This document shows positions 9,255-18,985 of a stretch of 64,000 nt of DNA, in pieces. The first letter of the stretch is position 1; each line of letters opens with the position of its first letter. The DNA is from Eutreptiella sp. 'Long Island Sound 2002' (taxonomy: Eukaryota; Euglenozoa; Euglenophyceae; Eutreptiales; Eutreptiaceae), in contig OZ038384.1 of assembly GCA_964036045.1 (NCBI GenBank), positions 34,397,997-34,461,996 of the forward strand, in the 5' to 3' direction. A model generated the notes under the pieces. The model made no database searches. It had not been told where the DNA came from and was given only the letters and a program-made list of their open reading frames with translations. The translations under genes were made by a program, and so were the position numbers.

Positions 9255-11670
9255 TGGAGCCCATTGGGGTCCTCCTGTCCTCTCTTCGTTTGTTTCCGAG
9301 CGGATACAACGCTCTGAGAAGGGGGGTGAAGCCGGTTCGGACCCCCGTGGCCATCTTGGGGTCACTTGGGGTGTGTATCTATGTGCCGGCAAGCCGCCAT
9401 TGGCTGATATCATACTCTCTCATCCATCTGAACTAACCCGATGTGATAGTGTGATAGGTTTGGCCATTCCGGCTCTGAGCGGCCATATTCAGAACCGAGG
9501 CACCGCCAGCGGAGATTTATATATCGGAATATCAGGAATCAACAGGGTTTTATTATCATACTGTTTCCGTAATTTTTCAGCCTTTCGTTCTGATGGTCAA
9601 TGTATCGGCGACTGTCAGTTGGCTCGCGATTTTGCGTTAACCGATTGGTTAACTGTTATTTCCAGATATTTTGGCGGAAACGTTTCTGAAGGGTCAGATT
9701 TCATCTGTAAAGGGTTCGTTGCTTCCGCAATTTTCTAAATAAACACTCGAAATTTTAATCAGAATTTTTCGTGATGTCGAAATCGGATTTTCGACTTCGA
9801 CATCGCCGCACTTGATTTTGTCTTCTTCGAGTGGTCATACTCCTTTCCCTATGCCCGAATCAGGTTTCCCTTATACTTGCCACCCATTTGACTTGGAGAT
9901 GTAAGGGAAACAAAAGCGAATCGTGGGACCACTTTGAAGGACCATATTTAGGCGCGAGTGTGAGGAAAGAGAATAAGAAAGTTTGGGTTGCAAACGCCTT
10001 GGTCTCAACTTAATTTAGGAAGCATCAAACGCCTTTGGTGCGCACACATGCCTGGTGTAGCAAGGGAAAAGGGTCAAGAGGGTATAAAGTGATATATAAC
10101 TCTTGGACCGTGCAACCGAATATTTTAATGCGACTTTCCAGTGTGCCGCATGAGTGTTGGGGTTGCATAGCAACTTTTTTTGGGTTCCTACGTATTTTTA
10201 ACGTGAAGTTATGTCAATGGAGGGACATGGCATATCATGGTGGGAGCCATATTTTGAGGGTATGTGTTGTATGCATGGTATATGTTTGATATGCTCACGC
10301 CCATGTTATATATCTTCGTGTGGCCGAAGAGATGGGGAGCCATACGTGACAAGGGCCTTGCCCATGTCCCAATTGTGGAATTCAAAGCGCTAGAACAAGT
10401 CTACCGCGTATGTATTGCTCATGGTGTGTTTGACAAAGAGATCCATGGGTGCACTCCCATTTTCATGGGGCATGTAGATATTAGTGGCGAAGATATCTCC
10501 ATGCGCCTGATTGGGGATCTAAGTGGGGGAATTGTTCGCAAATGGTTCCAATCATTTGTGTATTGAATCATGAGCGGATATCATGGGTGAGCATAGAGAT
10601 ATATTATCATGACAACTTTGTATCTGGTCATATTTTCATGTTTTTGACCTCAATTTTTGCTCATTTTTGCGTTTTGTGTACTCACCTGGTCAGCTAACAG
10701 CAAGAAGCCTATGGAGAGTCGAACCATGGTATGTTGTTCATATGTTGGCATATGCTTTGGAGTTGAACACCACCATATGCCGGATCGTGTACTCCATTTG
10801 GCTTGGCGCACGAAGGATTTCAAGAATTGGTCTCAAGATCATGGGCTGACTTGGGCAGTGCGTGGCGCCAATATCCGAAGAGGTTTCGAGGGTAAAGTGG
10901 GATGTACATAGGCATTGGTCTTTGGTCTCCATCCTCCATGAATACTAGACTTCGATTCCATGCATGCTTTGAGCCTTCGGATAAGTAGTAACTTCAATTT
11001 TGAGCGTATTTTTGATATATGACCAATATGGTGTGAATTGGCAGTTTTTTGACATGTTATGAGTTAAAACTCATAGGTCATTTCTCTAAGCCCATTCGAC
11101 TCCAAGTCCAACCAAGTTTATGTCAGGGTAGGGCATGGTCCTGAGTGCCACTCTAGGCCATGACACGCCACTTTCCCTATTGGGCTAGGATATATAGGCT
11201 TGGGAGTGAACACATTTTTGGGGTTTGTGTAGTGACTTGTGCCACATGGCATTCAGCCATCTCATTTGACCTGGTTCAGGGCAATATGTTGGTGAGTTAA
11301 GGGAACGTCTTGAGTCCAGGGAATGAAGGGTTTATGGCTGTGAATGTGTATGTTTACCTCTTTCCCCAACTTTGCTTTATATGTGTTCATATGCCAATTT
11401 CAGGGCTTTGTTCCTTGGTGCAATTCTTGTACATGCCCGCCACCCTGGGAATACCGGTGTGCTGAACGAAAGCCCGCAGCCTGATTTGGATTGTGAATTG
11501 GGTTATTGCCATACTCGTGGGATCTGGTTGCCATTCAGGGTTGAAGAAGGATTTTTTTTTCTATATTTTTGGATTTGGACCCTGGAAATTGAGGAATGCA
11601 GTCGTTGATCCGGAGTAAATCAGCAGGGGTTACAGGCGGAAGGGGCACAGCGGGGGCCGGTCCTGGTAGG
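9255..11670 (+). repeat. 3' LTR of E1
   Basis: The right 828 bases match the window start. The left boundary, a TG at 9255 just after the polypurine tract, is inferred because the matching 5' part lies outside the window. AT-rich and without a convincing gene of its own. It carries the same gag ATG (11596) and leader codons as the 5' copy. Identity ends at 11670, where GC-rich host sequence begins. Confidence 0.7.
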
Positions 11671-13892
11671 ACAACACCCGGAGTGGCCCAACAAATCACT
11701 CCTGGAGAACCACATGCGCAGTGCGGCCACCCAAACCGGGCACCCCCAACCAACAGATGGGGAAGTACGTGAGGCGTACAACCTGTTTCGGAACACGCAC
11801 AAACGGCCACTGCCACCGAGCCCAGCGCGAGGGAACAAGGCCCACCACCGGCCACCGGAGCAAGTGGAATATGTACCCGGTGCCACGGTGCCAGCGGTAC
11901 TCCTCCTAGCGCCCAACGGGCTCAAAGCCACATTGCGGCCAGGCAGAGCAGGGGGCAACTTGTGGATGCTACCGCCACCCACGGCGCGCCCTTCTGTCCG
12001 CCGCCACTGTCGCAAGACAAGCTGACGGGCAGCCCCACCACTTGCTCGAGATGTGGGCCCCACGCGCTGGCCTCCCCCTGGCCCCTCCCCCAATTACTGG
12101 CGCGCTACCACCCCATGCCAACGGCTCACGCTACCCCGGAACAACACCGGTGGCTACACACGCACTTCGAACGGGCCGCGGAGGGGTACAGGGCCACAGT
12201 GGCGGGGGGCCCCAGCACCGAGGCGGAATGGAGATTCCACCAGGGAACGTGGGACACCCAACACCCGGCCATCACCTTCCCGGTGCTGGCCAAACACCTC
12301 AGCGCCACGGCGGAGGCCCCCGCCTACCCGGTCAAACACGGATGCTCCCCAGTACAAGACTGGCGGACGGTCGAGTGTACCACATTCCACCTGCTGACAG
12401 CGTACCTGCTCCAGTATGTGTATGGCTATCTGACACAGGGCCACGAGAGGAACAACGACTATGTTCGCCTGAACCCGGCGGCAACCGGGATCATCCGCCA
12501 GGGGCTGGGTGTGTATGCTACCCGGAGACTCCGACCGGACACCAACACGCCGTGGGCCACCACGGAACGGGGAGCACACATCCATGCTTACCAACCAACG
12601 ATGCCATGCCGCCTGCCGCACCCAGACAACCACAACACAGTCATTTTCGGGGATGCCTCCGACACTACAAGCCTCACCCCAGCGGCCGGGGGGGCAACTT
12701 TGGAGTTGAAAATAGACACGACAGGGGGACTGCACCAACACCACCTCACAGGGGCTACCATCTTCGGGGCCTCCTCTCACGGGGAACTGAAGACACTGGC
12801 GATCGTCGTGGACGCTGTCAATGACATCCACCAAGAGCCGCGTGACCACCCGCACCATGTATGGGTAGTGGTAGACGCAGCGGTGGACTTCCAAATCGTC
12901 CGCAGGTTGGCACGACAGCCCCTGCACAAGGCGACTGACTCTAGCCTGGGCACCCAGGCCCTACACCTCTGGACAGCCTTGCGGCGCCTCCTCAAACACG
13001 ACGTCCTGCATCTCGTCAAACAAGAATTTCATCGGTATAGCCTGGGCAACGGACACATAGACTTGCACGCCCACAACCAGCTTGCCGAGCATATGCCGGA
13101 CGTCGAGGACCCGCCGCTAAGAGACTACATGCACACACACCTCCAACACCTGCCGCCAGTCCCACGCCCCGGGGGACCACCAACCTGGGTGCCAGACGAT
13201 CGCATCTATAACAACACGGGACAGGCATACCACTACCCACAACCCGTCCGCACCATGGCGCACATTCGGGGCGGTCAAGCCGACAACGCCCTTCTGAGCT
13301 ATCTCCAACATACAATGCGCACTGCATTATACTTCTCGGCTCTCCACCCATCCCTATTACCGGTACACCTGCAGACACGACATGCCCAAATCTTGCCCGA
13401 ACAACTACCCCTCTTAGACAGGGTGGCACGCTGGTATACCCGGCGAGGTATAGACATACCCCCGGAATACACCATATGCCCCCGCCATCTCCAACAGCCA
13501 GAAACATGGGAGCACTACAAACACTGCCCATTAGCCCAAGGGGAAAGCCACCTGGCCATGTGGACACCGGAGAACACCATAGCGGAACACGCCGGATGGG
13601 GCCCGGCCACGGGCCGGCAAATGAGGTTCGGCGCCTGATGCGGCAACCGGAGATCAAGGAGGCGGTACTCAGGGGAGCGGTGCCACTCCAGCTCTACAGG
13701 GTCGTCGCCGACCACGCCCCAGAACCTAGGGCCACAATACGTCACATGCAGCTCACCGCCATCAAGAGGGCGGACGCACAGTTACAGCACCACGTCCAGG
13801 TATACGTACAGGAAGCACAACAAACATCACACGACCGCCGCACGTATTATAACCTCCTCATTCACCACCTGCACAGCCTAGCGACTGCCTAG
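11671..13892 (+). pseudogene. RNase H plus zinc tail, C-terminal part of a non-LTR retrotransposon-like protein
   Basis: Readable in three frames: about 11714-12000, then 11962-13638, then 13600-13892. The middle part holds a type I RNase H-like domain: FGDASD (Asp near 12652), Glu in HGELKTLAIV, VVVDAAVDF and GNGHIDLHAHNQLAE. Near 13480-13540 is a CX..ETWEHYKHC cluster, like the His/Cys tail of LINE ORF2 proteins. The frame changes near 13600 and continues as an Arg/His-rich helical tail ending TAG 13890-13892. RNase H would remove RNA after target-primed reverse transcription. The N-terminal side, presumably including the RT, is cut off by E1. The broken frame suggests an inactive copy. Confidence 0.6.
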
Positions 13893-14001
13893 CGATGGGC
13901 CCGCGGCGACCGCCAGGCACCTGCCGTCGCGCCGCCCGGAGCGCGCGCGCCCCTTCCCGTGTAGAGGCCCGATCATCCTACAAACAATACCTCTCCTCAG
14001 G

Positions 14002-14308
14002 ATGCCCAAAGGTGAAGCTCCACATCCGCGGCCGGGGAACCCATGCGGGGTCTGCTTGGAGGTGAACGACAAAGACGGCCACCCGCTTCGTGGGCATGAC
14101 CTCGGCTGCAGCGGCACTGAGCAGCTGCACTGGTTCTGCAGCCTGTGCATCGCGAACTTGTGGTGGCGCCCACTCTGCCGGCGACCGCATCGACTCTGCA
14201 CAGCTTCGCCGCCGCGCGAAACGCAAGACGAAGACCTCACACTCCAGACACTGCGCACTCTGGTCCGGCAAAACGTCTGGAACGACGGCGTGAGGGAGGA
14301 CAGCCCAG
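14002..14308 (+). CDS. RING-finger-like ORF, 5' part, interrupted by E2
   Basis: An ATG at 14002 opens a frame with Cys/His spacing like a RING finger: CGVC (from 14044), then LGC, LHW, FCSLC and RPLCRRP. The seventh metal ligand, normally Cys in CPLC, is Arg here. RING domains usually act as ubiquitin ligase modules; the role in this element is unknown. The frame is split by E2 after 14308. With one 5-bp target copy removed it joins, in frame, the ORF that resumes at 30086. It lies 110 bases after the RNase H ORF, as a second gene of the host element would. Confidence 0.55.
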
Positions 14309-14788
14309 TGCAACAGGAGCAGTGACAGCACTCATTTATACACTGATGTGATCAGAATTTCAATGATTCTCAGATGTACATTAGTGCAGTAAATTTTCCG
14401 CTTGTTTTCATGTTTCCCGTTCGCCGCCAGATGTCGCCTGTGAGCGCGCGTCGAGTCGCATTTGTCTTTCGTGATTTCCCAATCGGATTTATTTAAATTA
14501 TTTCGAATGATTTCACGTTGTGTCATTATGTGCGATGAATGCGCATTGAGATTCTTTGTCTGCTCCATTTTTGTAGACCGGGTTTTCGTACTCTTCATAT
14601 TCCACCATGGAGTTCAAAGGACTTACAAGTGCTTCGCATATGTCGCTCCCAGAGGCTGGATATGGGTCTGAAGAGGGTTATGTGGGTTCGGAGATATCAG
14701 GGGCAGTGTCGGGCGTTACGACCCCTGGGGCATCCAGGCTACAGGCTTCGCAGTTACAACAAAGATCAACCACTATGCAGCGGGTACA
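14309..14788 (+). repeat. 5' LTR of E2
   Basis: Starts TGCAACAGGA and ends CGGGTACA; pairs with 29601-30080. Includes the gag ATG at 14607, in a good start context (CCACCATGG), and 60 codons of coding sequence. Confidence 0.9.
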
Positions 14789-16067
14789 TGGTAGCAGAGG
14801 AAATCATGACTCTGCTTCTGGAATCTCAACTGATACTCTGAGATCGTCGGACTTTAGCGGGGCTATTACTCGTTCTGGGTCACTGCGTGTTCCCCCTGAG
14901 GTTACATTCGTGGCATCTCCCCAGCGAACCGAAGATCAACCTTCTGAGTGCCCTTCCTGTGGCCATAGGCATTGGCCTGGAGTTCATACTTGTGCTGATT
15001 GTTGTGTGAACGCCCCACCCAACCTTAAACCCGGTCGAGAATCCCCCTCTTCAAGCGAATCTGGGTCCAGCTCTCAAGCTTTGCCTGATCTAGAAGACAG
15101 CAGCAGCGAAGGAGAGCCATCCAATACTGGAATGGATGAGATTTCTGGTGACTACTGGGAACACCAATTCCAGGATATCTGGAACCAAGAATTCCTGCAG
15201 CGCCAGAATTGGCTGCTGGCAGAGGCGAGCTACCGTGGCCGCCTGAGGGACTGGTTCAGGGCGTCGTGCCAGTTCATCAGGGACAGCGGCCGGTTGCGAT
15301 TCGACGCCCAACTGCAGGAACAAGAGGATTGGGAAGAGCTGCTGGACCAGTTCGACCACCAGGCAGCCGTGATGGTGCAGATGGCCATCATCGCCGAGGA
15401 AAGACGCCAGAATGTGCGTCAGCACGCTGGTCCGTCGGGCGCCTGGGGTCCGAACGACGACGAGGTCGACAAAATGAGGTGTGATTCGACACATTCGCAC
15501 CTCTCCAGGGAGCAACTGTCCAAGCTTCCCAGCTCCACCTCCAGTGTTGACACTTGGGTCGACGAGGTGAGAAGCAAAGGAAAGGGGACGAGATGCCCTT
15601 CCTGTGGCGAATGCGCCAAGGACTGCTCCTGTCGACGACAGATTTCGTCGCTGGAAAACAGGGTGAAGGAGCTGAAGAAGGCCGCCAAGGAGAAAAAGAG
15701 GGATGATGACAGCAAGTGGAAGGAGATGAAACAGAAGCTGGAGAAGCTTACAGATCTGGTACAAAATCTGAGCACTACTGGGCTCACTGGACCAGCGCCT
15801 ACGATGGCAAGCCACCCAGCACCTACCTCCCCAGCCGCACCTGCATCCACGCCTTACGGGGTTCCACATTCTCCGGCACCCCCAGCTTTTACTGGCCACC
15901 ATCCAGCTTATACTGGAATTTCTGGTATCCCCCCTACTGGATTTGGAAGTCCTATTGGGTTCAATCTGGGTACCGAAGGAGGAGAATCTTCGTCGGAGAG
16001 GTCTGTACTGTCGGTTGGTACTGTCGGAGATATTGATGGAGAAGCAAGGACCACCGTGAAGGAGTGA
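14607..16067 (+). CDS. gag: E2 gag leader ORF, LTR-initiated
   Basis: The ATG at 14607 lies in CCACCATGG inside the LTR. The frame runs through the primer-binding site, translated as His-Gly-Ser-Arg-Gly, and gives 486 residues. It has a Ser-rich region, a CX2C..H...CX2C cluster near 14960-15010 (CPSCGHRHWPGVHTCADCC), a helical acidic middle, a second Cys cluster near 15595-15635, and a Lys/Glu coiled coil at 15640-15780. It then becomes Pro/Ala/Gly-rich. It stops at TGA 16065; an in-frame ATG follows four bases later. It may be the amino part of Gag or a separate leader protein. The Cys clusters suggest nucleic-acid or metal binding; the function is not known. Confidence 0.7.
   Translation: MEFKGLTSASHMSLPEAGYGSEEGYVGSEISGAVSGVTTPGASRLQASQLQQRSTTMQRVHGSRGNHDSASGISTDTLRSSDFSGAITRSGSLRVPPEVTFVASPQRTEDQPSECPSCGHRHWPGVHTCADCCVNAPPNLKPGRESPSSSESGSSSQALPDLEDSSSEGEPSNTGMDEISGDYWEHQFQDIWNQEFLQRQNWLLAEASYRGRLRDWFRASCQFIRDSGRLRFDAQLQEQEDWEELLDQFDHQAAVMVQMAIIAEERRQNVRQHAGPSGAWGPNDDEVDKMRCDSTHSHLSREQLSKLPSSTSSVDTWVDEVRSKGKGTRCPSCGECAKDCSCRRQISSLENRVKELKKAAKEKKRDDDSKWKEMKQKLEKLTDLVQNLSTTGLTGPAPTMASHPAPTSPAAPASTPYGVPHSPAPPAFTGHHPAYTGISGIPPTGFGSPIGFNLGTEGGESSSERSVLSVGTVGDIDGEARTTVKE
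14789..14800 (+). other. E2 primer-binding site, initiator tRNA-Met type
   Basis: TGGTAGCAGAGG directly abuts the CA end of the 5' LTR and is the same 12-mer as in E1. It is perfectly complementary to the 3' end of initiator tRNA-Met. Confidence 0.9.
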
Positions 16068-17513
16068 TCAATGGCCTTGAAGAAGAAGGACCGGCAGCAG
16101 AAAGAATACGAAGCCAAAATCAAAGAAAAGCAGAAGAAATTGAAGGAGATGAGGCTGCATCAAGCACAACCAACGCCGTTCGTGCAGCCTACTGTGAACC
16201 AGGCGTTGCTGGCAGCCGCAATTGCACAGGCACAGGCAATGGGAGGCGCCGCAGTCAACCCAGTGTTCGTCAATCCGGTTGGCACAGCCACAAATTTCAA
16301 CCTAAACCACCTGCTGAATCCGTTGCACATGAGGCTGAGGGGTTCAGTAATGAAGCAGCCTAAGTTCTCTGGGCACCCCAATTACTGGGCTTCGTTTGAA
16401 CGACAGTTCATGGTGTGGCTGCAGACGGAGAAGCTGGACAAGGAACTCTGGATCCTTGGGTTGATGGATTGTTTGACTGGCAAACTCAGGGAAAGTACTT
16501 ATAACCTTTATGTGGAAAGGCAGAATCAAGGAGATCCCCTGACTTATGAGGAGTGGTATCGAAGTCTCAAGAAGAAAGGCTCTCGACTTCCTGAAGATCA
16601 TTACAGGAACCGTCTGGAGAGCTTCAGGGCGATCAAGAAATTGTTTCTGGAAGAAATTCAAATTGCAAGGCAAGATTGGGAGTTTTTGGTGCAAGAGGCG
16701 GAGAACTCTGGAGAAGGACTTTCTGAAGGCGAAATGAAGAAGATCCTCCTGAGCAAGCTCACGCCGGAGACCAAGCGGAAGATCAGGGACTCTCAGGCGG
16801 ACCAAAAAGTCGTGGGCAACTGGGTTGAAGTCCGAGGATTGCCAGAAACTATGCGAAAAATGCCAGTTCGTGAGTTGCTACACTCTATCAGTGCTACTGG
16901 ATTGAAAGACATCACTATTCGTGAGGGCAGATGGAGAGTTGGTTTCCACGATTCTGAACAGTCGGAGTTTTTCTGCAGCATGGTGGATGGAAAAGTGAAG
17001 TATAAGGGAACAGTTTTGAAGGTACGACCGTGGATCTTCTCGTATGGAGTCGAGCAGATCTGGAACCAACTTGAAAAGTATGCAAACCTAGAACGCCAGA
17101 AGTCCCAGGATGCACATGGCTTCGGAGGCAAGGTCAACGCCGTTGGTGAGAAGGGATGCTCTGTGTGCATTGCCTTGAAAAAGAAGGTCGAGCGGCGACT
17201 CACACGACTGCAGATCACAGGTGGACGCCCTCAGATCTCAAGACAATTGAGTCCAAAATGGATGGAAAAGGAAATGCTCCCAAAAATCCCCAGCAGGATG
17301 GAGCACGAGATGCTGACCAGCATGGAAGGGGAAAGGGTAAAGGGCAGTCCAAAGGAAAGAACAGAGACTGGACACCAAAAGATTACTCGCAGTAAGGCGG
17401 AGATCCAAGTGGCTCAAACTGGACCGATGCTGGTGGAAAATCTGGTGGAACATCTGGTGAAAAAGGTGGCAAAGGCCAAGGAAAGTCTGGGAATCAAGAT
17501 GATTCCAAGGTGA
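16068..17513 (+). CDS. gag: E2 gag, capsid region
   Basis: Same frame as the leader after TGA 16065; ATG at 16071. It starts with a Lys/Glu-rich helix. A capsid-like domain follows from about 16320 (QPKFSGHPNYWASFERQF) with Trp- and Leu-rich helices to about 16800, in the style of Ty3/gypsy gag. After about 17150 this frame loses sense. The zinc-knuckle-like and Gly/Lys-rich tail is in another frame (see 17156-17788), so a base was gained or lost near the A-run at 17176, or a minus-1 shift is used there. The real Gag therefore leaves this frame before 17513. Confidence 0.75.
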   Translation, partial: SMALKKKDRQQKEYEAKIKEKQKKLKEMRLHQAQPTPFVQPTVNQALLAAAIAQAQAMGGAAVNPVFVNPVGTATNFNLNHLLNPLHMRLRGSVMKQPKFSGHPNYWASFERQFMVWLQTEKLDKELWILGLMDCLTGKLRESTYNLYVERQNQGDPLTYEEWYRSLKKKGSRLPEDHYRNRLESFRAIKKLFLEEIQIARQDWEFLVQEAENSGEGLSEGEMKKILLSKLTPETKRKIRDSQADQKVVGNWVEVRGLPETMRKMPVRELLHSISATGLKDITIREGRWRVGFHDSEQSEFFCSMVDGKVKYKGTVLKVRPWIFSYGVEQIWNQLEKYANLERQKSQDAHGFGGKVNAVGEKGCSVCIALKKKVERRLTRLQITGGRPQISRQLSPKWMEKEMLPKIPSRMEHEMLTSMEGERVKGSPKERTETGHQKITRSKAEIQVAQTGPMLVENLVEHLVKKVAKAKESLGIKMIPR

Positions 17514-17788
17514 ATGGCAACCCCCTGTACGCGGAGACGCCAGCGAACAAGACCTTCGGCAACAACAAGGATACTGGAGGTCGAGGCAAGGGCAGATCCA
17601 ACGAATCCAACCCCAATTCCAACATCTCCAACAACAAAAGCCAAGGAGCTAAGAAAGGTGGTGGTGGAAAGTCATTTGGTAGTCGTGGACGTGGAAAAGG
17701 AGTGGATGCCGTCGAAGCAGGAGAAGAATGGGTTGACGAAGGACAAGTACAGGACGTACAGCCGAACGAAGAAGAAGAATGGCAATAG
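17156..17788 (+). CDS. gag: E2 gag nucleocapsid tail in the shifted frame
   Basis: This frame, minus 1 relative to the capsid part, carries a short Cys-X2-Cys...His...His stretch from about 17159. A long Gly/Lys/Asn-rich basic tail follows, like the nucleocapsid tails of E1 and E4. TAA 17393 breaks it once. It ends at TAG 17786-17788, followed by GGA AGC CAA, and the protease frame continues directly. The shift site has the run TTGAAAAAGAAGG, so either a programmed slip or a simple indel is possible. Confidence 0.55.
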
Positions 17789-18424
17789 GGAAGCCAACTT
17801 GACCCAAATCCCAACACTGGGGTTGAGTGGCAGGAGACAAAGCCCATCAGGGTAGTTGGGGCAGTGGATGGACGCTGTTGGGACCGGCTGGCGCGCTCCT
17901 CCGGCCTCCTTTACCCTGCCTGGGTCCTCAGCGCTGTCCGGCGAGGCAAGCAGCGCCCGTTTGTCTGCTGGATCCAGGTCAGATCGACGGATGGTAAGGT
18001 TAAACTTGCCAGATGTCTGATTGACAATGGTTCAGAGGTCAATCTGGTGAGGAAAGGCTTTCTGCAGGAGGATGAGACGAAGATGTCCTCGACACCTGTC
18101 CAGCTGGAGGGAGTCAGCGGACATCGCCTTGACGGTGGCGACAGAGAAGCAGAATTGGCGGTCAGATTGGTGAAACAATCTGTCTGGAGCGTGGAAGAGA
18201 CGGTCACTGAGGAGTGGTTTGCTGGAAAATTCTACGAAGCCAGCATAAAGTATGATTTATTCCTGGGTCAACCCTGGCTTCACGCACACCGTGTGTCGCC
18301 CATGGGACACAGGACATGCTTCCTCCAAGATCCGTCGACCAGCGACCCGTCTGACCTGTATTATCTGCACCCATATACCAAGAGTATCCACCAATTCAAG
18401 GAGCGAAATAAGCTGCATTTTTAG
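17789..18424 (+). CDS. pol: E2 aspartic protease
   Basis: Open in the same frame as the Gag tail; separated only by TAG 17786. It has the retropepsin fold signature CLIDNGSEVNLV with Asp-Asn-Gly at 18023-18031 where family members have Asp-Thr/Ser-Gly. It continues to a Tyr-Asp-Leu-Phe-Leu-Gly motif near 18250, matching the second flap region (MGYDF in E1). It ends at TAG 18422-18424. It would process the polyprotein; the Asn in the active-site triplet may impair it. Confidence 0.75.
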   Translation, partial: GSQLDPNPNTGVEWQETKPIRVVGAVDGRCWDRLARSSGLLYPAWVLSAVRRGKQRPFVCWIQVRSTDGKVKLARCLIDNGSEVNLVRKGFLQEDETKMSSTPVQLEGVSGHRLDGGDREAELAVRLVKQSVWSVEETVTEEWFAGKFYEASIKYDLFLGQPWLHAHRVSPMGHRTCFLQDPSTSDPSDLYYLHPYTKSIHQFKERNKLHF

Positions 18425-18922
18425 CAAGATGGGCAGGAATGGACACGGAATCAAGAAGAATTCGACGAAGGAAAGGTGGAATCATTGAACTGCAAGAAGT
18501 GGAAGTCAGTTTGCTATCGAGTAGTCGACAAATGGCGGGACATTCTAGTGGATTATTTCGAAAGAAACCACAATTTTCGTCCTCAAGTTGATGCCTTTGC
18601 AAACAAGAAGAATAAAAGATTGCCGAAGTTCTACGACGATGCCTGGAGTGAGGACTGGTCTGAACCTTTGTGGATCAATCCGCCCTTCGACGTTTTTCCT
18701 CGTGTGGTGCAGAAGCTGAAGCAATCCGGCGCGAAGGCGATTTTGATTGTCCCCAATTGGCCAAGGCAAGAATGGTTCAAGGATATTATGCACATTTCAA
18801 TCGACATTGTCGAGCTACCTCACAAGGGAGTGAAGCTGTATTGCGAAGACAATGGCAAGCCTTTGCCACAGCGTTCGTGGAGCACGTTGGCGTGCTTAGT
18901 TGACGGGAATCTGGGAGATTAG
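18425..18922 (+). CDS. pol: E2 Dam-like methyltransferase domain within pol
   Basis: In frame between protease and RT. It shows the order VDAFANKKNKRLPKFY (near 18580), DW, LWINPPFDVFPRVV (NPPF at 18677-18688), AILIVPNWPRQEWF (near 18745-18780), KLYCEDNGKPLP (near 18834) and a Leu-Val-Asp-Gly end. This matches the layout of phage Dam-type N6-adenine methyltransferases and of the methyltransferase domain of DIRS-like retroelements, where N/D-PP-Y/F is the catalytic motif. It is the only copy in this window with NPPF intact. A clear S-adenosylmethionine-binding glycine motif is not obvious, so activity is unproven. TAG 18920 and TGA 18941 follow before the RT segment. Confidence 0.6.
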   Translation, partial: QDGQEWTRNQEEFDEGKVESLNCKKWKSVCYRVVDKWRDILVDYFERNHNFRPQVDAFANKKNKRLPKFYDDAWSEDWSEPLWINPPFDVFPRVVQKLKQSGAKAILIVPNWPRQEWFKDIMHISIDIVELPHKGVKLYCEDNGKPLPQRSWSTLACLVDGNLGD

Positions 18923-18985
18923 GATGGCAGTGAAATGTGAACAGAAGCGGTCATTTCAAATTCCTCGAGAATCGACGAAATTGAG

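Larger units (their letters stand above)
1..11670 (+). mobile_element. E1: chromovirus (Ty3/gypsy LTR retrotransposon), 5' LTR cut by window edge
   Basis: Bases 1-829 recur at 10843-11670 with about 2.4% mismatches and one 1-base length difference; I read these as parts of the two LTRs. Between them lies one 8.2-kb forward frame (754-8931) with gag, aspartic protease, a methyltransferase-like domain, reverse transcriptase, RNase H, integrase and chromodomain. That frame holds four in-frame stops (1753, 3862, 4990, 8200) but no frameshift. A primer-binding site follows the 5' LTR at 840-851 and a G-rich polypurine tract precedes the inferred 3' LTR start. If the LTR is about 2.4 kb, roughly 1.6 kb of the 5' LTR lies upstream of the window. 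The 3' flank is GC-rich host element sequence. Confidence 0.9.

Noticed and set aside
10843-11670. Second copy of the E1 leader as the 5' end of a separate chimeric element
   Set aside because: It lacks a primer-binding site downstream, and the shared sequence ends just where host GC-rich sequence starts. It is better read as the 3' LTR of E1, whose LTR happens to include the gag start.
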